64,000 nt of DNA from JADLDB01 sp040755835 (GTDB lineage: Bacteria > Myxococcota > Myxococcia > Myxococcales > Myxococcaceae). The position numbers and the translations under genes were made by a program. This document shows, piece after piece, positions 26,029 to 34,177 of the stretch. Numbering within the stretch: position 1 is the stretch's first letter; each line of letters opens with the position of its first letter. The stretch is from assembly GCA_040755835.1 (NCBI GenBank), contig JBFMAB010000100.1, positions 186,001 through 250,000 of the forward strand, read 5' to 3'. The notes below the pieces were generated by a model that searched no databases, was not told the origin of the DNA, and saw nothing but the letters and a program-made list of their open reading frames with translations.

Positions 26029-27738
26029 GTGTTTCGACGACTGCTCTTCTTGAGTGCGCTCGTGCTCGCGCTCGCTTTGCACGCCTGCAACTGTGGTGGA
26101 CCCACCACCACCGAGGACGGTGGCACCGGCGGAGGGACCGGCGGCGGCATGACTGACGGCGGGACGGGCGGTGGCACCGGCGGTGGGACGACGGACGGTG
26201 GCACCGGCGGCGGAGGCGGGGACCTGCCTGACGCGGGCACCTGCCAGGCCGCGGGCCAGCCCTGCTCCAGCACGCTGCCTTGCTGCGGCGGCCAGTGCAT
26301 CAACTTCGTGTGTACCGCGAGCACCTTCTGCAAGGACGTCGGCGCGGGCTGCACCACCAGCGCGGACTGCTGCAACAACCGCTGCGAGAACGGCGCGTGC
26401 GCGGCGGAGTCCTGCCGCCAGGTGGACGCGGGCTGCACCGCGGGCACCCAGTGCTGCTCGGGCCTTTGCGATGGCACCGCGTGTCAGCCGCTGCCCGCCG
26501 CGGGCGGCTTGAGCTGCAAGGTGCTCGGTGAGTCCTGCACGACGGGGTCGCCCGACGGCGGGACCGGCAACGGCGGCTGCTGCTCGTCGCTCTGCAAGGA
26601 CAGCGTCTGCCAGAAGGCCTATTACTGCCAGCCCAACGGCGACGTCTGTCACTCCAACTCCGAGTGCTGCGGCAACGTCTGCTCGGTGAACGACGGTGGC
26701 GTGGGCCGCTGCCTCAACATCACCGGCGGTGGCGGTGGCGGTTGCACGCAGGAAGGCAACCCCTGCAGCGGCGGCGCGAGCTGCTGCTCGCGCACCTGCT
26801 TCGATCCCGGCTCGGGCGTGACGGTGTGTCTGCCGGCGGGCGGCTGCCGACTGACGGGCACGTCCTGCGACCGTGACGACGCGTGCTGCGGCGGTGGCGT
26901 CAACCCCAACGGGACGGTGCAGTGCACCAACGGCCGCTGCGACAACGGGCAGTCCTGCAACGGCGTCGGCAACATCTGCAGCCGGGCGTACCTGCCGGAC
27001 GGCGGTGTCCGTCAGATCAACGCCTCCACCAACTGCTGCAACGGCGGGCCGGGGAACGGCCTCGACGTATGCAAGCTGGACAGCTCCGGCATCCCGCGCT
27101 GCTTCGGCGGCTACTCGAGCCAGTGCCCCACGGGCTACACGGGCCGGGCCCCCTGCTGCATCGCGGTCAACGACACCTGCCAGTTCAGCGGCCAGTGCTG
27201 CGACGGCGCCCTCTGCCTCCCGGGCGACGGCGGCCTGCGCTGCATCACGCCATCCTGCAAGCCGCTGGGTGACAGTTGCACGATGAACTCCGACTGCTGT
27301 GCGGGCACCTTCTGCATCCAGGGCGCGTGCCGGCCGTTCACCGAGCCAGGCAACGACGCGGGCGTGACGGACGCGGGTACGTTGCCCGATGGCGGCGCGG
27401 TCGACGCGGGCGTCGTGTGCCGCGCGAACGGCCAGAGCTGCCAGTTCTCGGCCGACTGCTGCTCGCAGATCTGCAACAACGGCATGTGCAGTCCGCCGAT
27501 CACCTGCCAGCCGCAGGGCGCGGTCTGCACCACCACCGCCGACTGCTGCAGCGGCAACGCGTGCGTGATCCCGAGCGGCTCGACGACGGGCACCTGCCAG
27601 CCGAACTCGTGCGTCGGCGCGGGCCAGTCGTGCTCCGCCGGCGGCACCAGCTGCTGCGCGGGCCTGGCGTGCTTGAACGCCACCCTCCAGGTGTGCGGCG
27701 CGTCGGGCCAGTGCACGTGCACGGTGATCATCAACTGA
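26029..27738 (+). CDS. Lipoprotein with tandem cystine-knot-like Cys repeats
   Basis: 569 residues from a GTG with a GGAGG site 5 bases before it. The signal peptide ends LALHAC, so it is a lipoprotein, followed by a DGGTGGGTGGG linker to about residue 66. From there to the end I count about thirteen units of the form Cys-x6-Cys-x5-Cys-Cys-x3/4-Cys-x(4-9)-Cys, for example CKDVGAGCTTSADCC. This is the cysteine spacing of inhibitor cystine-knot (conotoxin or dickkopf-like) modules, usually found in eukaryotic secreted proteins. A DAG linker separates units 10 and 11. Surface location is expected; function is unknown, with adhesion, protease inhibition or toxin-like roles as possibilities. The start at 26029 is preferred over 25915 because only it begins with a signal peptide. 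Confidence 0.85.
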   Translation: MFRRLLFLSALVLALALHACNCGGPTTTEDGGTGGGTGGGMTDGGTGGGTGGGTTDGGTGGGGGDLPDAGTCQAAGQPCSSTLPCCGGQCINFVCTASTFCKDVGAGCTTSADCCNNRCENGACAAESCRQVDAGCTAGTQCCSGLCDGTACQPLPAAGGLSCKVLGESCTTGSPDGGTGNGGCCSSLCKDSVCQKAYYCQPNGDVCHSNSECCGNVCSVNDGGVGRCLNITGGGGGGCTQEGNPCSGGASCCSRTCFDPGSGVTVCLPAGGCRLTGTSCDRDDACCGGGVNPNGTVQCTNGRCDNGQSCNGVGNICSRAYLPDGGVRQINASTNCCNGGPGNGLDVCKLDSSGIPRCFGGYSSQCPTGYTGRAPCCIAVNDTCQFSGQCCDGALCLPGDGGLRCITPSCKPLGDSCTMNSDCCAGTFCIQGACRPFTEPGNDAGVTDAGTLPDGGAVDAGVVCRANGQSCQFSADCCSQICNNGMCSPPITCQPQGAVCTTTADCCSGNACVIPSGSTTGTCQPNSCVGAGQSCSAGGTSCCAGLACLNATLQVCGASGQCTCTVIIN

Positions 27739-27759
27739 TTCGAGGGTAGAGGTCGGGGC

Positions 27760-28611
27760 GTGTCCGACGCCTCGACCCTGACCGCCATCGTCTGCTCGCT
27801 GCAGGACAGCGTGATGTTGCTCGCCCCGCGTGGGTGGAGCGGCCTCGTGCTGCGCTTCTCCATGACCGGGCAGGGCCCGCGCCTCGAGGAGCTCGAGACG
27901 AAGGGCGAGGGCGCCACGCAGCCGAAGCCCAAGCCCGAGCTGCACGTCGAGCAGCGCCACGAGGTGCAGCGGATCAACGAGGCGGTGGCCGAGTTGGCCG
28001 CGCTGCTGGCGCGGCAGGGCAAGCGCTGGGCGCCGGGGGAGATCCGCGTCGATCGCCCGACGCCCGACTTCGTCGACTGGAAGCTGGTGAGCGACGAGGG
28101 GGCGATCACCTGGTTCACCCGGCTGACGCGTGAGGAGCTCGACGCGCTCATCGTCACCGACGAGCTGTTCGACGTGCTGCTGGGCACCGAGAAGGCCTTC
28201 GTCGTGCTGCAGGGCCAGCTCGAGGCGGCGCTCGGGAAGGTGACGGGCTTCGCCTACGACGCGGCCGCCGGGATGCTGCGGCTCGAGCGGCCGGACGGGG
28301 TACTCGAGCTGGCTGCCGACGTGGTGGGCCAGTACCACCCGGCGGACTTCACCTGGCTGTGGGGCTGGAGCGACGCGGCGACGCCGAAAAACGCCGTCGA
28401 GCGCTTCGAGCGGGTGTGCGCGCCGGACGTGCAGCAGGCGGGGCTTTCGGCCTTCTGGCGGCCGGGCTTCCTCTGCGATGAGGGCTTCGCCTGGGCGGTG
28501 GCGGGCAGCGCCGTGGTGTCGACGGCGGCGCGCGGGTTGTTCCGCGCAGAGCTGCCCGATCGTTCGGGCGCGATCTTCTTCGCGCCGCGGGAGCTACCGA
28601 AGGGCGCGTGA
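27760..28611 (+). CDS. DUF6882-like hypothetical protein
   Basis: 283-residue soluble protein starting at GTG, 21 bases after the knottin-like lipoprotein. The C-terminal half (GQYHPADFTWLWGWSDAA, and the later AWAVAGSAVVSTAARGLFRA) resembles the DUF6882 family, whose members have conserved tryptophans in WLWGW and no known function. The N-terminal half (residues 1-90) contains a charged, proline-lysine linker (TQPKPKPELH). No signal peptide, so it is cytoplasmic. Possibly co-transcribed with the lipoprotein upstream. Confidence 0.65.
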   Translation: MSDASTLTAIVCSLQDSVMLLAPRGWSGLVLRFSMTGQGPRLEELETKGEGATQPKPKPELHVEQRHEVQRINEAVAELAALLARQGKRWAPGEIRVDRPTPDFVDWKLVSDEGAITWFTRLTREELDALIVTDELFDVLLGTEKAFVVLQGQLEAALGKVTGFAYDAAAGMLRLERPDGVLELAADVVGQYHPADFTWLWGWSDAATPKNAVERFERVCAPDVQQAGLSAFWRPGFLCDEGFAWAVAGSAVVSTAARGLFRAELPDRSGAIFFAPRELPKGA

Positions 28612-28645
28612 CTTTGGAACTTTGGACCTGCTTATCTCTCCACCC

Positions 28646-29143
28646 ATGCGCATTCCCTACGTGGTGCCCGGGGCCGTGGTGGCGGTGGTGGCGGTGGCGG
28701 TTTTGGCCGCCTGCGGCGGCGGCAGCACCGGTGGCGGCTGCAAGGTGCAGCTGTCGGGCCCGGTGACGGCCGACATGCTCTGCATCGCGGCGTCGGCGCC
28801 GCAGGGCAACGGGTCCGGCCTCGCGGTGACGGCGTTCACCACGACGAAGCCGCGAAAGACGCTGTCGCTCGCGTGCGCGTCCACCTCGCAACCGCCCGCC
28901 ACCGGCGACTACTCGGGCAACACCTGCTTCGGCATGTGGCGCGAGGACGTCGACGGCGCCGATCCGAAGGTGTGGCAGGGGGGCGCGACCGGCGCCGGCT
29001 CGGTGAAGATGACCCTCACCGGCCTCGGCGCGCCGCTGTCCACCGTCGACGGCGGCTACACGCTCATCGGCTCGGCCCAGGCGACGCTGGAGGCCTCGTC
29101 GGGCGGGGCCACCGGCACCGTCACCGTCAACGCGACGTTCTGA
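28646..29143 (+). CDS. Small hypothetical lipoprotein
   Basis: 165 residues. The N-terminus is a valine/alanine-rich signal ending LAACGGG, a good lipobox, then a short GGGSTGGG spacer. The mature part has four further cysteines (GGCKVQL, MLCIAAS, LACAST, NTCFGMW), suggesting a disulfide-stabilised beta domain, and ends in a beta-rich, serine/threonine stretch (GSAQATLEASSGG). I recognise no family. The start was moved to the ATG at 28646 because only this gives a signal peptide. It is last in the group of secreted proteins. Confidence 0.75.
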   Translation: MRIPYVVPGAVVAVVAVAVLAACGGGSTGGGCKVQLSGPVTADMLCIAASAPQGNGSGLAVTAFTTTKPRKTLSLACASTSQPPATGDYSGNTCFGMWREDVDGADPKVWQGGATGAGSVKMTLTGLGAPLSTVDGGYTLIGSAQATLEASSGGATGTVTVNATF

Positions 29144-29212
29144 CCGAAGCGGCGCGTCACAGCGCGGGCTTGAGCCGTTGGCAGCGCATCCATCACCCGT
29201 GGGAATCGACTG

Positions 29213-29252
29213 AAAAACGAAGCCCCCGGAACTCCTGGAAGTTCCGGGGGCT
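29213..29252 (-). terminator. Terminator downstream of tRNA-Glu
   Basis: A 12-base perfect stem (29221-29232 with 29241-29252) has an 8-base loop; read on the minus strand it is followed by TTCGTTTTT. It begins three bases after the 3' end of tRNA-Glu. Confidence 0.9.
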
Positions 29253-29254
29253 CA

Positions 29255-29327
29255 TGACCCCAGCGGGATTCGAACCCGCGTTACCGGCTTGAAAGGCCAG
29301 CGTCCTGGGCCTCTAGACGATGGGGCC
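29255..29327 (-). tRNA. tRNA-Glu (anticodon TTC)
   Basis: 73 bases on the minus strand. The acceptor is GGCCCCA paired with TGGGGTC (one G-T pair), the discriminator is A, the anticodon loop is CTTTCAA, and the T arm contains GGTTCGAATCC. The CCA end is not encoded. It lies 23 bases after tRNA-Lys and just before a terminator. Confidence 0.96.
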
Positions 29328-29350
29328 GCTGTGCGCACGCGCTTCTGTCA

Positions 29351-29423
<73 letters not shown>

Positions 29424-29431
29424 TCAATTGC

Positions 29432-30025
29432 CTATTTCTTTCTGGGAAGCGGATCGGCCTCCACGGTGAACTTCACGGACGTCTTCACGCCGTCAACCTG
29501 AACGTCGATGGTGGTGGTGCCCGGATCCAGGGGGAGGATCCCGCCCTTGCCGACGATCTGCGCCACGGTCTTGTCCTGGCTGGACAGGGCGGGGGTCCGG
29601 TCGGTGATCTCCCGGCCGTCCTTCCCGAAGGCGCGCACCTTGAGCGCGACCGCGTCGGCGCCCTCCCGGGTGACGACTTCCATCGGCTCGACCTCGATCC
29701 TGTGCACGAAGATGACGTGCACCGGCACCCGCGCCTCGACGTCGCCGTACCTCGCGATCACCTCGGTGTCGCCCGAGGCCTTCGGCTTGAGCAGGCCCTT
29801 CTCGTTCACCTCGGCGATCTCCGGGTCCGCCACCGACCAATTGACGCGCGCCTTCACCGCGCGCACGCCGTTGCGGGCCATGCAGGCCGCCTCCATCCAC
29901 ACCTGGTTGTTGGGCTGCTTGAAGACCACGTCGCTGGGCGTGAGCTCGATGTAGTCGACCTTTTCGCAACCGCTGAAGGCGAGGAGCACCACGGCCAGGG
30001 ATGTTCCAGTCAGGAGGCGTCGCAT
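29432..30025 (-). CDS. Lipoprotein with bacterial Ig-like (Big2) domains
   Basis: 197 residues from the ATG at 30025 (an in-frame ATG at 30040 adds MAAVA). The signal peptide ends AFSGC, a lipobox. The mature part is two beta-sandwich repeats. The first has VNWSVADPEIAEVNEKGLL and GDTEVIARYGD, the classic Big2 pattern; the second is looser (LSSQDKTVAQIVGKGGILPL, then GTTTIDVQVDG). Big2 domains are usually structural or adhesive on the cell surface. It is immediately upstream of tRNA-Lys on the same strand and divergent from greB. Confidence 0.88.
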   Translation of the reverse strand: MRRLLTGTSLAVVLLAFSGCEKVDYIELTPSDVVFKQPNNQVWMEAACMARNGVRAVKARVNWSVADPEIAEVNEKGLLKPKASGDTEVIARYGDVEARVPVHVIFVHRIEVEPMEVVTREGADAVALKVRAFGKDGREITDRTPALSSQDKTVAQIVGKGGILPLDPGTTTIDVQVDGVKTSVKFTVEADPLPRKK

Positions 30026-30066
30026 CGCGACGGCCGCCATAGCACGATCCTCCTCGCAGATCGTAT

Positions 30067-30636
30067 ATGGGGAAGCGCATGACGAAGCCCCTGGACCAGC
30101 AGGTCGAGGACAAAGAGCTCGCCTTCGACAGCGACGCCGAGGAGGAGGCGCAGGCGCCCCGGGGCACGCTGTACATCACCGCGGCCGGCGCCGAGGCGCT
30201 CCGCGCCGAGCTCAAGCACCTGCTGCACACCGAGCGACCGAAGGTGACCGCCGAGGTGTCGCACGCCGCGTCGCTGGGCGATCGCAGCGAGAACGCCGAG
30301 TACATCTACGGGAAGAAGCGCCTGCGGGAGATCGACCGGCGCCTCCACTTCCTGCAGAAGCGGATCGAGCGGCTCACCGTCGTCGACCCCACCGAGCAGA
30401 AGGACACCTCGAAGGTGTACTTCGGCGCCACGGTGACGCTCGAGAACGAGGACGACGGTGGGAAGGTGACCTACCAGATCGTGGGGCCCGACGAGACCGA
30501 CCTGAAGACCGGGAAGATCTCCGTCGACTCTCCCGTCGGCAAGGCGCTGCTCGGGAAGAAGAAGGGCGACACGGTCACGGTGAATCGCCCGCGAGGCGAG
30601 GTGGACTTCGTCGTCCTCGCCATCAAATACGTCTGA
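30067..30636 (+). CDS. greB: Transcription elongation factor GreB-type
   Basis: 189 residues. The coiled-coil tip reads SLGDRSENAEYIYGKKRLREIDRR, the acidic tip and GreB-specific basic patch, which stimulates RNA cleavage in backtracked RNA polymerase. The C-terminal FKBP-like domain has GATVTLENEDDG and SPVGKALLGKKKGDTVTV. An N-terminal extension of about 35 residues is acidic (EDKELAFDSDAEEEAQ) and not part of the usual 158-residue GreB. The ATG at 30067 or one four codons later could be used. It is monocistronic, followed by the PIN-PhoH gene 69 bases downstream. Confidence 0.95.
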   Translation: MGKRMTKPLDQQVEDKELAFDSDAEEEAQAPRGTLYITAAGAEALRAELKHLLHTERPKVTAEVSHAASLGDRSENAEYIYGKKRLREIDRRLHFLQKRIERLTVVDPTEQKDTSKVYFGATVTLENEDDGGKVTYQIVGPDETDLKTGKISVDSPVGKALLGKKKGDTVTVNRPRGEVDFVVLAIKYV

Positions 30637-30705
30637 AAGCAGCGGGCTCGAAGTCATATACTCGGGTCGCTACAGGGAGCGACAACCACCCAACCGGGGG
30701 CCTTT

Positions 30706-32028
30706 TTGGCGCGCAAGAACTTCGTCCTCGACACCAACGTTCTGCTGCACGACCCACGCTCGATCTACAGCTTCGACGACAACACGGTCATCATCCCGAT
30801 CTACGTCATCGAAGAGCTGGACCAGTTCAAGAAGGACATGAGCGAGCTGGGCCGCAACGCCCGCCAGGTCGCGCGCTACCTCGACGCGCACCGCGCGGAG
30901 GGCACCGTCGCCGAGGGCGTGCCGCTGCCGAACGGGGGCATTCTCAAGGTCAGCTTCGTCGAGCACGACCTGCCCAAGTCGATGGCCGACGGCGGGCTGA
31001 TGGACAACCGGATCCTCGCGGTGGCGATCGAGGCCAGGCGTCGCGACCCCGGTACCCAGACGGTCTTCATCACCAAGGACACCAACCTCCGCATTCGCGC
31101 CGACGCGCTCGGCCTGGTCGCCCAGGACTACGAGCCGGAGCGCGTGGAGATCAGCGAGCTGTACTCCGGCCTCGCCGAAGTGACGGTGCCGGCGTCGGTC
31201 ATCGACCAGCTCTACAAGCCCGGCGCCGAGGTGGACTTCGAGGGCAAAGAGAGCCTCGCCCCCAACCAGTTCGTGCTCTTCAAGGACCAGGCGAACCCGT
31301 CGCACACGGCGATGGGCCGCTACGACGCGTCGAAGCAACGCGTGGTGCCGATCAACCGCCAGGTGAAGGAGGGCGTGTGGGGCGTTCGGCCGCGCAACAT
31401 GGAGCAGAGCTTCCTCATCGACCTGCTCCTCAACGACGACGTGAAGCTCGTCACCATCGTCGGCAAGGCCGGTACCGGCAAGACGCTCCTGGCGATCGCC
31501 GCGGGCCTGCAGAAGGTGACCGAGGAGGCGTCGTACCAGAAGCTCCTGGTGAGCCGGCCGATCTTCCCGCTCGGCCGCGACATCGGCTACCTGCCGGGCG
31601 ACGTCGAGCAGAAGCTGAACCCGTGGATGCAGCCGATCTTCGACAACGTCGAGTACCTGTTGAACCTCTCCCGCAGCGACAAGAAGGCGGGGCGCGGGTA
31701 CCACGAGCTGATGGACCTGGGCATCGTGGAGATCGAGCCGCTCACGTACATCCGCGGCCGGTCGATCCCCAACCAGTACATCATCGTCGACGAGGCGCAG
31801 AACCTGACGCCCCACGAGGTGAAGACGATCGTCACCCGCGTCGGCGACAACACGAAGATCGTGCTCACCGGCGACCCGTTTCAGATCGACAACCCCTACG
31901 TCGACTCGACGAACAACGGCCTGGTCCACGTGGTGAACCGTTTCAAGGACCAGAAGATCGCCGGCCACATCGTCATGTCGAAGGGCGAGCGCAGCCAGCT
32001 CGCGGAACTCGCCACCAACCTCCTCTGA
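30706..32028 (+). CDS. PIN-PhoH fusion ATPase/RNase (PhoH2/YlaK type)
   Basis: 440 residues in two domains. Residues 1-~150 form a PIN ribonuclease domain (FVLDTNVLLHDP, VIEELDQFKK, MDNRILAVA, FITKDTNLRIRAD), with the acidic catalytic residues present. Residues ~230-440 are a PhoH helicase/ATPase domain with Walker A GKAGTGKTLLA, Walker B YIIVDEAQNLTP and TGDPFQID. PhoH2 proteins unwind and cleave RNA. The start is TTG at 30706, since the PIN domain begins at residue 5 and no upstream ATG fits. It overlaps the DUF493 gene by one base (TGATG). Confidence 0.95.
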   Translation: MARKNFVLDTNVLLHDPRSIYSFDDNTVIIPIYVIEELDQFKKDMSELGRNARQVARYLDAHRAEGTVAEGVPLPNGGILKVSFVEHDLPKSMADGGLMDNRILAVAIEARRRDPGTQTVFITKDTNLRIRADALGLVAQDYEPERVEISELYSGLAEVTVPASVIDQLYKPGAEVDFEGKESLAPNQFVLFKDQANPSHTAMGRYDASKQRVVPINRQVKEGVWGVRPRNMEQSFLIDLLLNDDVKLVTIVGKAGTGKTLLAIAAGLQKVTEEASYQKLLVSRPIFPLGRDIGYLPGDVEQKLNPWMQPIFDNVEYLLNLSRSDKKAGRGYHELMDLGIVEIEPLTYIRGRSIPNQYIIVDEAQNLTPHEVKTIVTRVGDNTKIVLTGDPFQIDNPYVDSTNNGLVHVVNRFKDQKIAGHIVMSKGERSQLAELATNLL

Positions 32029-32336
32029 TGAGCGACGACGCGAACAAGCCCGGGAGCCCGCCCGAGCCGGCCGGGAAGAAGCCGCTCATCGACTACCCGA
32101 CCATCTACGAGTTCAAGGTGATGGGCCGCCGGGAGGACGGCTTCGAGGACTGGGTGCGGCTGTTGTTCGGCCGGCTGATGGGCTCGGAGGTGTCGAGGGA
32201 CTCGATCTCCGAGAACGTCTCGAAGCAGGGGAACTACGTGTCCTTGAGGGTCACGCTGTACCTCCACTCCGAGGAGCAGCGGCAGTCGATCTACGCCGGC
32301 CTCCACAAGGAGAAGCGAATCCTGTACTACTTGTGA
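32028..32336 (+). CDS. DUF493 family protein (YbeD-like)
   Basis: 102 residues. After a proline-rich tail of about 20 residues comes an ACT-like ferredoxin fold of the DUF493 (YbeD) family (LIDYPTIYEFKVMG, SKQGNYVSLRVTLYLHSEEQ, IYAGLHKEKRILYYL). YbeD is a small cytoplasmic protein of uncertain role, sometimes encoded next to lipoate genes. The ATG overlaps the PhoH stop by one base, so it is translationally coupled to that gene. Confidence 0.92.
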   Translation: MSDDANKPGSPPEPAGKKPLIDYPTIYEFKVMGRREDGFEDWVRLLFGRLMGSEVSRDSISENVSKQGNYVSLRVTLYLHSEEQRQSIYAGLHKEKRILYYL

Positions 32337-32373
32337 CGACACCGGCTCGCGTGTAAGGGGCGTGCACCCACAC

Positions 32374-33129
32374 ATGACTTCTCCGTTCCCGCTGTACCTC
32401 CCGCCCGACACGCCCCGGCTCTTCCAGTCGGACTCGCTGTTGCGCCGCATCGCACAGCTCGCGCACTGGGACTCGAAGACGCGGCTGGTCGAGCTGTTCG
32501 GCACGCTGAACGGGCTGGCGCTGGCGAAGTCCCTCGACTGCGAGCTGACGGTGGTGGAGCCGATCGGCAAGCAGCTCGAGTTGCTCAAGGAGCGCGCGCG
32601 GCTGGCCGGGGTGGACGATCTGGTCACCTTCACGCCCGGCGACGCGCTGGCGCTCGATCTCCCGCAGCGGAAGTTCCACGGCATCTACAGCCTGGGCCGG
32701 GTGACGGGCACCCTCGCCGCCGAAGGCAAGCGCCTGCGCCCGTTGTTGGCCGAGCGCGGCCGCCTGGGTCTTACCGTGGTGATGAAGGTGAGCCGTCACC
32801 CCAACGAGAAGGCCGTCACGGCCTGGCAGGAGCGCCTCGGTGCGCCGCCGCCGCTGCCCCGCGAGGCGCTGCTGGCGCTCGAGGCCGAGGGCTTCGAGCC
32901 GGAGCTGGTGGAGACGGCCAGCGAGACCGAGCTGGACGCGTACTACGACGGGCTCGAGGCCGCGCTGGCGAAGGTGGAGACGCCGGACGCCGATGGACCG
33001 AAAGCCGCGCGCGGCGAGCTGGCGCTGTACCGGGAACTCGGCGGCAAGACGGGCATCACGTTCGGCTTCGTGCTGGGGCGCCGCAAGGAGCCCGGCGAGA
33101 AGCCGCCGATGTCCCGCGACGCGGGCTGA
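32374..33129 (+). CDS. Class I SAM-dependent methyltransferase-like protein
   Basis: 251 residues. TRLVELFGTLNGLALAKSL takes the place of motif I, VVEPIGKQLELLKERARLAGV follows as the acidic second strand, and VTFTPGDALALD and FHGIYSLGRV fit motifs II and III of a Rossmann methyltransferase. Motif I is unusual (ELFGTLNG rather than DxGxGxG), so binding of SAM is likely but not certain. The C-terminal region (GGKTGITFGFVLGRRK) is family-like. Substrate unknown. The start at 32374 is preferred to a GTG four codons upstream. It follows DUF493 by 37 bases. Confidence 0.7.
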   Translation: MTSPFPLYLPPDTPRLFQSDSLLRRIAQLAHWDSKTRLVELFGTLNGLALAKSLDCELTVVEPIGKQLELLKERARLAGVDDLVTFTPGDALALDLPQRKFHGIYSLGRVTGTLAAEGKRLRPLLAERGRLGLTVVMKVSRHPNEKAVTAWQERLGAPPPLPREALLALEAEGFEPELVETASETELDAYYDGLEAALAKVETPDADGPKAARGELALYRELGGKTGITFGFVLGRRKEPGEKPPMSRDAG

Positions 33130-33187
33130 TGGCCGTCGCTCTCGGTTTTGCCGTGGCGGGAGGCCGAAGAACCACTAGCCTCGAGTC

Positions 33188-34177
33188 ATGGCGATTCGTT
33201 CGGTGATCTTCAAGCAGTTCTCCGCCTTCGAGAATGCCGAGCTTGGGCTCTCGCCTGGTCTGAACGTCTTCATCGGCGAGAATGCGACGGGCAAGACTCA
33301 TGCGATGAAGGCGATCTACGCGTTGACGCGTGGTGTCTCCGACGAGCAGAGCGAGCCCTCGGACAAGCTGGTTCGTGTGTTTCGGCCTGATGATGATTCT
33401 CCAGGTCGCCTGGCTCACCGGGGGGCGGGTCACAAGGCCGCCTCAGTGAAGTTGGTCGACGATCGGGGCGGCTCGATCTCCGTCAGCATCAACACGAAGT
33501 CTGGTTCCGCCAAATCGGAACTGAAGGCCTTCTCTCCTCCGCCGGCCGTGTTTCTGCCCTCACGCGAGGGCCTGGCGATGTTCGAGGGATTCATCGCCTC
33601 GTACAAGCGGCGGGAACTCTCTTTTGACGAAACCTACTTCGACCTGGCTGAGTCGTTGTCCGCCTCCGCGCTCCGCGGAGCCTTGCCTCAGGCGCTGAAG
33701 CAGATTGGCTCGGACCTGGAGAAGGCGCTCGGCGGAAAAGTGGTGCTCAGTGGGCCTCGCTTCTATCTCCGAGGCGAGGGTGGTTCGATGCTCGAGGCCC
33801 CCCTGGTCTCTGAGGGCCTTCGGAAACTGGGCAGCATTCTCCGACTCCTGCAAAACGGAGAACTGCGACAGACTGGGCTGCTTCTCTGGGATGAGCCGGA
33901 GGCGAACCTCAATCCGCGTCTCACGGTTCTCGTTGCGAAGGTGCTGCTGAGACTTGCCCAGAACGACGTGCAGGTGGTCTTGGCCACCCACGACTATCTA
34001 CTCGTTGAAACCCTCGCGCAGTTCACGAAACAGAGCTGTCGCTTCTTCGCGTTCCGGCGAACCGATGGCGCTGCAAGCGTCGAGGTAAGCGCCTCCGAGA
34101 CTCTGGACGGGCTTCCCTTCAATCCCATTCGTGCAGAGTTCCTCGCTCACTATGACCGCCTCCGAGGAATCGATTGA
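33188..34177 (+). CDS. SMC/OLD-like AAA ATPase (probable defence gene A)
   Basis: 329 residues, a compact ABC-type ATPase of the AAA_15/21, OLD or RecF-like group. Walker A is GENATGKT (residues 30-37). The signature-like loop is SEGLRKLGSI, Walker B is LLLWDEPEANLNP (about 231-243), and the switch histidine is in VLATHDYLL. No coiled-coil arm or TOPRIM domain is attached, unlike GajA. Such ATPases act as sensors or motors in defence modules (Gabija, PARIS, Septu). Its stop is followed without a gap by the start of a nuclease-like gene. Composition differs from the neighbours: I count 36 of 60 G+C at 33241-33300 against 43 of 60 at 32581-32640, with many rare third-position T/A codons. Transfer is likely. 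Confidence 0.88.
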   Translation: MAIRSVIFKQFSAFENAELGLSPGLNVFIGENATGKTHAMKAIYALTRGVSDEQSEPSDKLVRVFRPDDDSPGRLAHRGAGHKAASVKLVDDRGGSISVSINTKSGSAKSELKAFSPPPAVFLPSREGLAMFEGFIASYKRRELSFDETYFDLAESLSASALRGALPQALKQIGSDLEKALGGKVVLSGPRFYLRGEGGSMLEAPLVSEGLRKLGSILRLLQNGELRQTGLLLWDEPEANLNPRLTVLVAKVLLRLAQNDVQVVLATHDYLLVETLAQFTKQSCRFFAFRRTDGAASVEVSASETLDGLPFNPIRAEFLAHYDRLRGID

